A stretch of 64,000 nt of DNA from Thiolinea disciformis DSM 14473. GTDB taxonomy: Bacteria > Pseudomonadota > Gammaproteobacteria > Thiotrichales > Thiotrichaceae. Location of the stretch: assembly GCF_000371925.1 (NCBI RefSeq), contig NZ_AQVE01000015.1:1-64000 (forward strand), read 5' to 3'. Shown here piece after piece: positions 8,543 through 17,563 of this stretch. The notes beneath the pieces are model-generated. The model was not told where the DNA came from, made no database searches, and worked only from the letters and a program-made list of their open reading frames with translations. The position numbers and the translations under genes are program-made. The first letter of the stretch is position 1. Each line of letters starts with the position of its first letter.

Positions 8543-11203
8543 TTAATGGATACGAACGCCAAAGGTTAAGGTCGCTGTATCACCAGCTGCTAAGCTTCCC
8601 ACGTTGCCAATAATAATACCTGTTCCGCCTTGGCTAATGGCTTGAGCTAAACTACCTTGACTCATGAGTGGTAAGCCGCCCGCTGTATTAAAAGAGGTGT
8701 AGGCAGGTGCTGCATCCTGAATTTTGACGTTTTGCACCTGTTCTGCACCGGTATTGGTGGCCGTGAGTCGATAAATAACGCATTGATTTGGGGCGGCGGG
8801 GAAGCTATCTGCTGAGAAGCTAGCGCCGCTATTCGGGACACCATTACAGTCTGAATCTAAGACTTGTTCTTTGAGAATAGTTACATCCGAATTATTGGTT
8901 GTAGTGACATCAATCACTTGGGTCGTGGAGGCACCTGCATCCCATAAGGCTTTAATCGTCGTCGTATTCGTTTGACCCATTGGAATGGTGGCAGCCGCAT
9001 TGACCTTATTAAAAATGAGGATCGACTCATCTACGGCCAAGCTGGGTACTGTACTCAAAAACGCATCGCCCGCACTTAAGAGACCATCGCCATTGGTATC
9101 TGCATAGAGCACGGATGTCCAATCGGCTTTGTCATCGCTATGTTGAAACGTAATATTGGTCTTGGTGTCATTACCCTGATTAGTGAGCCAATGGGTATAA
9201 ATAATAACGCCACCGGGTAAAACTTGTCCGCGATTGTCTGGGTAAAGCACAATATCCGTAACAGCGCTTACTGCCACCGCATCATGCTTAATATCATACA
9301 CCCCAGTATTGGGTGAAATGGCACGGAAATACAGTTGAACTGTCTGAGGCGCTGCATTGGCGGGAATACTCACCGTAGCCGTAATCGCCTTTGCAGTATT
9401 GGGCATGATACTGCCAGTATTTTTTAAATCATTATCTGCGGCACTTGAAAAGGTTACTGCCCAGTTCGCGGGTAAAGTGATGGTATTGAAACTGCTATCA
9501 GTACTGACTTGTAGATTAAAATTGTCGGCACTAGAACTGGTGTTATTCACATACAGTGAAAAAGCGCTGGTCGTTCCAGGCATTGCGGAATTGGTTGTTA
9601 CCGGAGCCGCTTCAGGGCCAATACCTTTGCCCGGCTCAGCACCACTGCTACCCAACGCTTCATCATTGGTGATATCGACTGCTTTTGCAGTAATCGTGGT
9701 GAGGGTATTTAAGGCCGTATCAGTAACACTGCTATCTTGAATAGAACTAGCTTTTAAGCTTACTTGATAACCATTATTTGAGTTGTTACCCACTAGACTG
9801 GCGGGTAAGACTGTCTTAATCGCAACAATATAATATTCCCCAGGAGCGAGGAGGCCAGTATCTGGTAGTCCATTACCATTCGTATCTAAAATAGGCGTGA
9901 AGCCATCCGCTTGTAATAATTGAAAATTATTATTTGGAAAGGTACTGCCCAGTAAGCTTAAATCAAAGCTATCAGTCGTATTACCATTATTCCAAACATA
10001 GTCATAAAACGTAACGCTGCTGCCTTGCACAGATGTATTGATAATAATAGGCTCAGATGTACCGTTGACACTACTACTGGAGCTACCGTTGGCGACAACT
10101 TGATAGTGAGGCGTTACCTCAAACTTTACTGGGTTGGTATAGTAGTGCTCGTTTAAGTCAGTTAGGGCATATTCCGCTAGATTGCTTAAAAAAGATGCGG
10201 GTAGATTAGGATCAATCATAACGTTGAAGCTTAATTGCCCTGCGATACCTGCATTGATGCTGGTAATGCCCGCTAGGACTTGATTGGTTGAGTCGGTATC
10301 AGCATCTAAATTAGAGTCAGGCAAGCCCACACAACTGCTATCGTAAGCGCAGTAACTAATTGTGCTACCAGTCGCTACATCGGTTTGTTGGTCAATATTG
10401 GCATCCGTTAAGGTTTGCGTACCAGTACCACTCCAGCGTGCACTATTGGGTACATAGGTCATCCCACTCGGTAACTTGTCTATTAACATCAACTGCGTCG
10501 CATCGATGGCGCTGGTGTTGCGATAACTAAGGGTTACGGTGTAAGGGCCGCTACCGGAAGCGCCCAAAGTGGCACTCATGGACTTTTTGACATCAATAAT
10601 GGCTTGATCGGTCACCTTTACCGTATCGGTATTAAGCACGGTGGTAGTGGCTTCGAAAGCGCTAGCGGCAGTGATAGTTAGTTTTCCTGTGCTGCCATTT
10701 GCCGCTAGTGAGGCATCAGGTAATTTGGCAATTGCCACAAAAGCAAAGCTTTCGCCTGCTTTTAGGTTCGGTGTTTGGGTAATCGGTGAGTTGAGATCAT
10801 CGGCTTGCCCATCTTGATTGGCATCAGGGTAGAAAGTAATGGAGACAAAATCGAAATCATCACCCGCTACCTCAGCAGGGGTGAGGTGATAGCTATCATC
10901 GCCATTCCCAGTATTGGTAACCACGTGTGGAAACTCTACTGCATTATCAGCATTACCCAATTTAGTTTGATCTTGGGTGAGTTCCAAGCCAGCGACTTGT
11001 TGAACTAAGGTTTCGACGACATTAGAAGTGACGCTATAACTAATACCGGTTTCATCTTTAAAGGTTGCACTGGCTTGGTTACGAATTAAGGTATTAGCGG
11101 CTGTCAAAGCCCAGCTAGCCGTTGGTATTAATAATGCACTAAACAGAAGGAGCAGCACTCCACGTCGTGCTAGACTCCCTTTATCTGTCGTTAGCTTTCT
11201 CAT
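8543..11203 (-). CDS. Secreted DUF11/CARDB-like repeat surface protein (886 aa)
   Basis: The protein begins with a signal peptide (residues 1-32, ending ASWA). The rest is beta-sandwich repeats of the DUF11 / TIGR01451 type, recognised by NTGN..D.Y.L and LPSGMTYVPNSA stretches. The N-terminal module (TLIRNQASATF, DQTKL, FPHVVTNTGNGDD) is the same one that opens the 1058- and 2042-residue proteins. Acidic loops such as DANQDGQADD and DTNGNGLPDTG look like calcium-binding loops. The C-terminal module has a cysteine pair (DSDCNG and PNQCVIYR), also present in the 1058-residue protein, and the chain ends directly in a final beta-strand. It has no membrane anchor, so it is probably exported and held by partners. 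It is the last gene of the operon before a terminator. The exact role is unknown. Confidence 0.85.
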   Translation of the reverse strand: MRKLTTDKGSLARRGVLLLLFSALLIPTASWALTAANTLIRNQASATFKDETGISYSVTSNVVETLVQQVAGLELTQDQTKLGNADNAVEFPHVVTNTGNGDDSYHLTPAEVAGDDFDFVSITFYPDANQDGQADDLNSPITQTPNLKAGESFAFVAIAKLPDASLAANGSTGKLTITAASAFEATTTVLNTDTVKVTDQAIIDVKKSMSATLGASGSGPYTVTLSYRNTSAIDATQLMLIDKLPSGMTYVPNSARWSGTGTQTLTDANIDQQTDVATGSTISYCAYDSSCVGLPDSNLDADTDSTNQVLAGITSINAGIAGQLSFNVMIDPNLPASFLSNLAEYALTDLNEHYYTNPVKFEVTPHYQVVANGSSSSSVNGTSEPIIINTSVQGSSVTFYDYVWNNGNTTDSFDLSLLGSTFPNNNFQLLQADGFTPILDTNGNGLPDTGLLAPGEYYIVAIKTVLPASLVGNNSNNGYQVSLKASSIQDSSVTDTALNTLTTITAKAVDITNDEALGSSGAEPGKGIGPEAAPVTTNSAMPGTTSAFSLYVNNTSSSADNFNLQVSTDSSFNTITLPANWAVTFSSAADNDLKNTGSIMPNTAKAITATVSIPANAAPQTVQLYFRAISPNTGVYDIKHDAVAVSAVTDIVLYPDNRGQVLPGGVIIYTHWLTNQGNDTKTNITFQHSDDKADWTSVLYADTNGDGLLSAGDAFLSTVPSLAVDESILIFNKVNAAATIPMGQTNTTTIKALWDAGASTTQVIDVTTTNNSDVTILKEQVLDSDCNGVPNSGASFSADSFPAAPNQCVIYRLTATNTGAEQVQNVKIQDAAPAYTSFNTAGGLPLMSQGSLAQAISQGGTGIIIGNVGSLAAGDTATLTFGVRIH

Positions 11204-11288
11204 AGCAATTCACCTTATTGTTATTATCGGGATGAGTTGTCAGCTAGGCTCGGGCCTGAGGTAACGAGCCTAGCGATGGTTATTATTT

Positions 11289-14200
11289 TTATTTTTTCTT
11301 ACCGTCTAACCATTCAAACAAATCTTCATCCACTTTCATCTGCAAGCCTAGATAAGCGCCTTGGGTATTGTAACCCTCCGGATCAAGGTCTTTGTCCAAG
11401 AAGCCATTAAAGTTATAACCCGCACCTATTCGCACATTTTCAATAACGTTAAATACTAAGCCTGCACCTAACATATATTGCATTTCATTAGCTGCCTCTG
11501 TGCTGAGTAAGCCACTATGTAAATCAACACTTAATTTGTCAGTGACATCCCACAGGGCACGTGCATCTGCCATGACCGCGTTCGTAGTTTCCTCGGCGCC
11601 ATCCTTAGTAATATATTGACGTTTTGCACCTAAACGACCCGATACCGCTAAATCATCATTCACCTGATAATTTTGATGCGTAGAAAGGATGTGGGTATTC
11701 GTGTTAGTTTTAGAGCTAGTATCCAATTTATAAGCATATAGCCCATTATAACTTTCATTACCCATGGGACGAATCGCAGCAGCAAACATTAAGCTGTTTT
11801 CGACCGTATCATCCTTACTCGAATCATCATAGGTTTGGTAGCGTAATTCGTCTTGAATTAACAGCGTGGTCGAGTCATTAAACTTCTGCGCAAAAGTCCC
11901 CTTAACACCGTATTGGTCTTCATCGGCGGTATGGCGAATGTCAAAGCGCCCAATCTTCTTCGAATTCGGATCACGGGTATCCGTAATCCCAATTGAAGCC
12001 GCAACAGCATCCTGTTTTTCAGAATCTTCCAAATAATTCATGAATTCAAGACTAGGGGTAATTTGTAATTTGTCCTGCAAATCTAAGGTCGCCCGCGCAC
12101 CGCTAACCGCCACGACATCCTGACCACTCATATCATCTTGTAATCGATATTCAGAGTAGAGTTCTGTCGAAGGCAATACCTGAGATTTAACGCCAGCCAC
12201 TAAGCTAGTTTGAGTATCGACCGCACCGGCTAAAGTACCACTGGCTAGACGATCTGATTCCTCATAGCGAACATAGGCACGTGTTTTATCAGTAACATCC
12301 AGTTCTGCGCCTAAGGTGGTGCGTTGGCGCGTTCCCCCTAGTTCACGCTCATATTCCGCTTTAACGCTACCTTTGCGTTCCAGTACTTCAACATTGCGCT
12401 CTACACCGACCAGCACTGTATTAACAGCCTCGTCTTTCGTACCATCGCTCGCACGAATATGACGCATACCGCCTTTTATTCTCCAATCGTCCACCCGTGT
12501 TGAAGCACTCAATTCAACAGATTGTCGCTGTTGGTCGGTACTTAGTGATTCACTATGAACAAGCTCACCTTTCACTTCCACATCTTTGCCAACGGGTTGT
12601 TGATGGCTTAATTTCAATTCGCGGCGGTCTGCAGTGACACCCCCGCTACTATTGGTAAATCCAGCATCTGCTTGAGCTGCACTAAATTCTGTGCGACCTT
12701 TATTGTCCCACGTTTTGCTAGCTTGCAAACGCACGGCATTACCCGCTGCTTTATTAGCATCAGCATGTTCCATATGCGCAATGCCTAAGTCGACTTGCTC
12801 GGTAGGTGTCTTATATTGAGTATGAACGCCTGCTAAGTCATAACCTTCGCTACTGTGCCCATCACGGGTATAGCTTGCACCCAAACTTACTTCATCATTC
12901 AGCTTGTGCATCAGACGCACACCCGCGACCAGATAGTTTTCACCATCTTCTACATGATCGTAGCTGATGCGAATACTGACCGGATTCCCTTGGCTATCTT
13001 GACTGGGAATTTCACGGTGGAAGGTGATATAGCCAGTGACCTCATCAATCGAGTAATCAGTAAAACGCGCGAGTTTGTCAGTTTTAATGATCAAACCTGC
13101 GTTCTGACGATCGCGAGTGACAATATCGATAATTTCAGAATTGCGTACTATCGGCATCCCCTCAATCTTATAAAACATGGCTGTACCATTACCGGCAATT
13201 TCTTCTACGCCACGCAGATTATCCTGTTGTGCTGCAAATAATTGCACACTGGTTTTGCCATCATCATAAATGCCATTCAAACCTGTTAATGTCCGTGAAG
13301 TACGTGCAATGTCAGCGCTATTACTACCATTGTCGGTAATATAATCACCCCACATCAGACTATGACGGTCACGCTCCAAACGTGCATACAATTTGCTACG
13401 ACTTTGTGCTTCGAAACCACGTAAGGAGGCGTCGCCATAGACACGATAGTATTCATTAGGATTAATATCGCGTAGCAGTTCGGCTTCTTTGCTCTTTTCG
13501 CTGTCATAGGCAAAGGTGAGATTCATGTCGCCTTTGATATGACCTTTCATAAAGATCGCAGCGCGACCATCTACTTCGACGCCGTCAGCATTATCGCTCG
13601 TTTGACGTAAACCTAAACTTTCATAGCTGGCGTAACCTTGATGCGCCCGCAAATCTAATAAGCCAACCGCTACTAAAGGGCGCAATTCTGCTACTTGCGC
13701 GAGATCCGTTTCACTTTGCAACTCACCTGCGGTAGCACGTAAACGCACTTCGCCGTTTTGACTGGAGCTACGCAATGTAACTACACGTTGGCCATTGGTA
13801 ACTTTGACTTGGTGACCAGGTACTTTGTCCTGAATATCTGGCTCTACCCAGTCGCCTTGGCTGGTTTCTAAGGTTACAAAATAGTTACCTTTAGCGGGGT
13901 AGCCATTTTTGTCGAGAATTTCAATTTTTACTGGAACGCTGGAACGGCCACTGTCTGCGGTTAAAGTGCCATCCACAGTCATCTTAATAGCAACACCAGC
14001 AGAAGGGCGTTTAACCGTTTTTTCGGCTAAAGTGCGTTGATTACCGAAGTTATCCTTGGCAACAATCTTAATGGTATTTTCACCTTCTTGAAGATCCACA
14101 CCATACCACGCCATGATCTGAGCATTTTCGCGTTTGTTTACGATTTGCTCACCCAGTTGAGTGGTGGCAACCTCTTTACCATTGACAATTAAGACAGGGT

Positions 14201-17200
14201 CAACACCGGCACGAACAATAGCCATAAAGCGCCCGTCTAAACTGGTATCACTCATGGGCCATAACCAAGTGCCTGTTTTGGCTTGATCCTCAGTAATTTC
14301 CTTAACTTTTTCTTTTGGATTAGGAATTTCAGGTTCTTTAGCAGCCTCGGCCTCTTGTTGTTTAGCAACATCACTTTGCAAGGTCTTTAATTGCTTACGA
14401 TGTGCATCTATTAGTCCGCTTGAAATATCGCCATTTTTGTCTGCAAGGCGTGCTAAATTTTGCAAATTATTGGTATTAGCGGGGTCTAAACTTTCTAATT
14501 CGCTACCCCAGCCAAGACTTTGCATTTTTTGTTTTGCCAATAAACGTTCCATGACAGGGCTTGGTTCTGTCACAGTGCGTGTTACACAGGTCTTTTGTAC
14601 GGTCGCTGTGCTTGTTTTAGCGGGGGCAGTTTGTTCCTCAACAGGCACATCAACCATCTTACAAATAGGCTCAGCCGAAGTGGTCTGAATGGTGCTCTTT
14701 TCTTCTTCATCGTACATCATGATCAACTCAACCCGACGATTCTTAGCCATTCCTTCAGGGGTATTATTACCAGCTATAGGCTGAAACTCGCCTCGGCCAG
14801 CGGTGCTGATATTACAAGGTACATTCAATTGTTGCAGCACGGTGTCCGCGACTTCTCTAGCGCGAGCCTCTGATAAACCTTGGTTAGTGCCGAATTGTGC
14901 CTTAGTAGCGGGTTTTAGACGTTGATTATCGGTATGACCCACCATCATAAAACGCACATTTTTTTTATCGCGAGTAAGCTGTAACAGTGTGCGTAGCTTA
15001 TCCACATATTCAGGTGGAATAATCGCTTTGCCAGAATCAAAATGTATGGGTTGAACAGCATTGGGTACACTGCGGGTCACCCATTTAGAAACGGCTTTAC
15101 TTTCTGTGGCATAGTCACATTGTTCAACCTGTTTGCTGGTCACAGCAGCTTGTTTCGGGGACTCAACCACCGTGTCTTTACATTCTTCCACAGTTTTGAT
15201 TTGACCGGCCGGTGGGCAGCCTGCAATAAAATCGGCACGATGAAAATCACCCGGAATCAAATCGGCAAAACGGCTATCTGGCGAGCCTGCTTGAGCATTA
15301 TCTTTTAATAAAAATTCCAAGCCCTCGGGCACGGTATGCCCATCCACTTTCACAACATGTACGCCCGGCTTTAGGCCATATAAACTATATTGACCATTTT
15401 CATCACTGATTGCATAAGTCCCATCTTCCATATAAAGACGTACGCCTGCCAAAGGATAACCACGCTCTTGCTGTTCTGGTGTGCCAATCGGGCAGCCTTT
15501 TTCTAAGGATAGACGGCCGAAAATAATAGCGCGATCGGATAATACTCCAGTCTGTTTTACTTGAATGGCAGCGGAGGCACTAGGTGACTTAATGGGTAAA
15601 CCCGCAATAGTCGTGGCCTGTAATTGTGCCGTATTAACATGCTTGCCCGTTTGGGTTAGAGCTGTGACTTGTGCAATATAAGTGATGGTATAATCAGCAC
15701 CCTTACTAAAGGTATCGCCTAAGCGAAAGTCTAAATACGCGCCTTTATCATTAGCAGTTATTTGAGGATCATCTAATACTTTGCCATTCAGTTTGGCAGT
15801 GCCACGAATGTATTTTAATCCTAATGGTAATAAGTCCTTCAAATGTGCTGCATATAATTCTTGGCCTGAAACATTTTTTCCTTTGATAGTATAAGCAATC
15901 ATCTCTCCAATGCTGGCATTAGCGGCAGAGGCTTGTTTTTCAATAGCAATTAAATTTCCTGATTGTTTTGGATCAATAGGAATATCGTATGAATAATTAA
16001 AGTTTTTATCATCAAAGGTAAAAGCTCCTGCTTGTGCCGATTTTGCTTGTGTTGTAGGGGGTATATAACCGCCTAAACCGTAAGAGGGTTCACCTACATG
16101 ATAGGTTGTGAATTGTTGTGGTGGATAAATAGATGGATAAATATAAGCGTCTGGCGCTAGAGTCGTTAAGTAATAAGTCCCATTTTGAATATTACTGAAT
16201 GTATAAGTACCTTTGCTATCAGAAACCGATTCGGCGATTTTAGTATTGTCACTTAATGTAATTAATTGTACGTTTGTATTCGGCACTGGCTTTAAGGTGA
16301 TGGAATCAAATACAATACCGCGTACTGCATGATCATCATGATTCGAGATTTGATCGTTTAGATTGAGTGTTTGGCAGTTTGAGTTACTGTATAAGTCAAT
16401 ACGACCATCACCGTTAGAATCTAATGCCGTTTGAAAATTAATACTTAGGCTTTGTTCAGGTAATTTTTGTACTGCTAAGGTATAACCAAATTTACCACTT
16501 TGAGTGGGTTTTATTTGGTAAGCGGGCATTAGAACACCTAATTTACTAATGTAGGTTAGCCCATCCCATTGACTATATTCTTTCCAATTGCCTAAAGCAT
16601 CAGCTACTAATAACATGCCCTGTGCAGGAGAAACGAAGAAAGCCGGTTCTTTTAAAAGTTTAAAATAAGGGGAAAGGGTTTCTTCGAATAAGACACCGGA
16701 TAGTCTCACTCCATCCACTAGAATAAGGCGCTCATTAGGCTGAGTTTTTCCAAGGTTGGTGAAGGAAACTTCTTGATAAATATGACTATTTAAGTCCAGT
16801 TTTACCGAGCAGTCAACATCACTACGCCGTGTTAAGCGAATGACTGCCTGTTCAGTGATGGAAATCGTATCAGTATTGGTATCTGTGATAGTAGGTTTAC
16901 TAATGGAATTGGCAATAACTTTAATCGTGTATTGGTCGCCTGCTTTAGCCGTTGTCGGTACAGTACCCACCACAATCAGTTGAATACGCTCATTAGGCTT
17001 TAATAAATCGGTTTGGCTGATTTCCGCTTCGCCGGGGTTAACTTGCCCGTCACCGTTTTCATCCAAATAAATTTTTAAATTAGTTAAGTCTCCATTATCA
17101 CCTTCAACATTATTGGCAGTAAGTTTGAAATACTCAGGAGCATTACCCGTATTGATGAAGGTATGTGGGAAATAAACTAGTTGGTTGGCACTGGATAGTT

Positions 17201-17417
17201 GAGTTTGATCTTGGTTTAAGTCGAGGGAAATTTGCACAGCAACGACTAAACTGGAAATATTGGATAAAATTTGCTCCACATTACCAGTTTTGGTATCAAG
17301 GTAAGTAGCGCTGGCTTGGTTGGTGATTTTTACCCCTGCCAAGGTCGCTGCTTGTGTATATGTAAACACACTGAGAAATAGAACAAAGAGTGCCAGTGTG
17401 GTGAGCCTGCGTAACAT
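11289..17417 (-). CDS. 2042-aa outer-membrane protein: DUF11 repeats, internal OmpA domain, large C-terminal beta-barrel
   Basis: Domains in order: signal peptide (1-23); N-terminal module shared with its neighbours (ITNQASATYLD, DQTQL, FPHTFINTGN); a Cna B/SdrD B-like domain near 370-430; a DUF11 domain near 490-620; a second Cna B-like domain near 635-710; an OmpA-type peptidoglycan-binding domain near 785-905 (HFDSGKA, VGHTDNQRL, LSEARAREVADTV, NRRVEL); a charged linker; an invasin-like Ig domain near 1136-1246; and a beta-barrel region of roughly 780 residues to the C-terminus, full of alternating amphipathic strands (YRVYGDASLRG, SKLYARLERDR). OmpA domains bind the cell wall, so this is probably the anchor that ties the secreted repeat proteins to the outer membrane and peptidoglycan. 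The barrel may also act as an export or assembly pore (inference). AGGAGAGG precedes the ATG. It is 85 bp upstream of the 886-residue gene. Confidence 0.87.
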   Translation of the reverse strand: MLRRLTTLALFVLFLSVFTYTQAATLAGVKITNQASATYLDTKTGNVEQILSNISSLVVAVQISLDLNQDQTQLSSANQLVYFPHTFINTGNAPEYFKLTANNVEGDNGDLTNLKIYLDENGDGQVNPGEAEISQTDLLKPNERIQLIVVGTVPTTAKAGDQYTIKVIANSISKPTITDTNTDTISITEQAVIRLTRRSDVDCSVKLDLNSHIYQEVSFTNLGKTQPNERLILVDGVRLSGVLFEETLSPYFKLLKEPAFFVSPAQGMLLVADALGNWKEYSQWDGLTYISKLGVLMPAYQIKPTQSGKFGYTLAVQKLPEQSLSINFQTALDSNGDGRIDLYSNSNCQTLNLNDQISNHDDHAVRGIVFDSITLKPVPNTNVQLITLSDNTKIAESVSDSKGTYTFSNIQNGTYYLTTLAPDAYIYPSIYPPQQFTTYHVGEPSYGLGGYIPPTTQAKSAQAGAFTFDDKNFNYSYDIPIDPKQSGNLIAIEKQASAANASIGEMIAYTIKGKNVSGQELYAAHLKDLLPLGLKYIRGTAKLNGKVLDDPQITANDKGAYLDFRLGDTFSKGADYTITYIAQVTALTQTGKHVNTAQLQATTIAGLPIKSPSASAAIQVKQTGVLSDRAIIFGRLSLEKGCPIGTPEQQERGYPLAGVRLYMEDGTYAISDENGQYSLYGLKPGVHVVKVDGHTVPEGLEFLLKDNAQAGSPDSRFADLIPGDFHRADFIAGCPPAGQIKTVEECKDTVVESPKQAAVTSKQVEQCDYATESKAVSKWVTRSVPNAVQPIHFDSGKAIIPPEYVDKLRTLLQLTRDKKNVRFMMVGHTDNQRLKPATKAQFGTNQGLSEARAREVADTVLQQLNVPCNISTAGRGEFQPIAGNNTPEGMAKNRRVELIMMYDEEEKSTIQTTSAEPICKMVDVPVEEQTAPAKTSTATVQKTCVTRTVTEPSPVMERLLAKQKMQSLGWGSELESLDPANTNNLQNLARLADKNGDISSGLIDAHRKQLKTLQSDVAKQQEAEAAKEPEIPNPKEKVKEITEDQAKTGTWLWPMSDTSLDGRFMAIVRAGVDPVLIVNGKEVATTQLGEQIVNKRENAQIMAWYGVDLQEGENTIKIVAKDNFGNQRTLAEKTVKRPSAGVAIKMTVDGTLTADSGRSSVPVKIEILDKNGYPAKGNYFVTLETSQGDWVEPDIQDKVPGHQVKVTNGQRVVTLRSSSQNGEVRLRATAGELQSETDLAQVAELRPLVAVGLLDLRAHQGYASYESLGLRQTSDNADGVEVDGRAAIFMKGHIKGDMNLTFAYDSEKSKEAELLRDINPNEYYRVYGDASLRGFEAQSRSKLYARLERDRHSLMWGDYITDNGSNSADIARTSRTLTGLNGIYDDGKTSVQLFAAQQDNLRGVEEIAGNGTAMFYKIEGMPIVRNSEIIDIVTRDRQNAGLIIKTDKLARFTDYSIDEVTGYITFHREIPSQDSQGNPVSIRISYDHVEDGENYLVAGVRLMHKLNDEVSLGASYTRDGHSSEGYDLAGVHTQYKTPTEQVDLGIAHMEHADANKAAGNAVRLQASKTWDNKGRTEFSAAQADAGFTNSSGGVTADRRELKLSHQQPVGKDVEVKGELVHSESLSTDQQRQSVELSASTRVDDWRIKGGMRHIRASDGTKDEAVNTVLVGVERNVEVLERKGSVKAEYERELGGTRQRTTLGAELDVTDKTRAYVRYEESDRLASGTLAGAVDTQTSLVAGVKSQVLPSTELYSEYRLQDDMSGQDVVAVSGARATLDLQDKLQITPSLEFMNYLEDSEKQDAVAASIGITDTRDPNSKKIGRFDIRHTADEDQYGVKGTFAQKFNDSTTLLIQDELRYQTYDDSSKDDTVENSLMFAAAIRPMGNESYNGLYAYKLDTSSKTNTNTHILSTHQNYQVNDDLAVSGRLGAKRQYITKDGAEETTNAVMADARALWDVTDKLSVDLHSGLLSTEAANEMQYMLGAGLVFNVIENVRIGAGYNFNGFLDKDLDPEGYNTQGAYLGLQMKVDEDLFEWLDGKKK

Positions 17418-17511
17418 GCATGCCTCTCCTGTTATTATTATTCTTGATTTTTTAATTATGTTGCTGGCGTACTTTCGAGAACAACTTTTTAGAAAATGTT
17501 TTATGTCAGAA

Positions 17512-17538
17512 AGCTTCCCCCAAAATCTGGGAGAAGCC
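17512..17538 (-). promoter_or_regulatory. Intercistronic hairpin between the 1058-aa and 2042-aa genes
   Basis: On the minus strand GGCTTCTCCC pairs with GGGGGAAGCT (10 bp, two G-U pairs) around a 7-nt loop. It is followed by only three T residues, so it looks like an attenuator or RNA-stabilising hairpin rather than a full terminator. It lies in a 146-nt gap inside the surface operon and could set a lower expression level for the outer-membrane anchor than for the secreted protein upstream. Confidence 0.6.
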
Positions 17539-17563
17539 TAGGGTTTCACGTTTTCCTTAGTGT

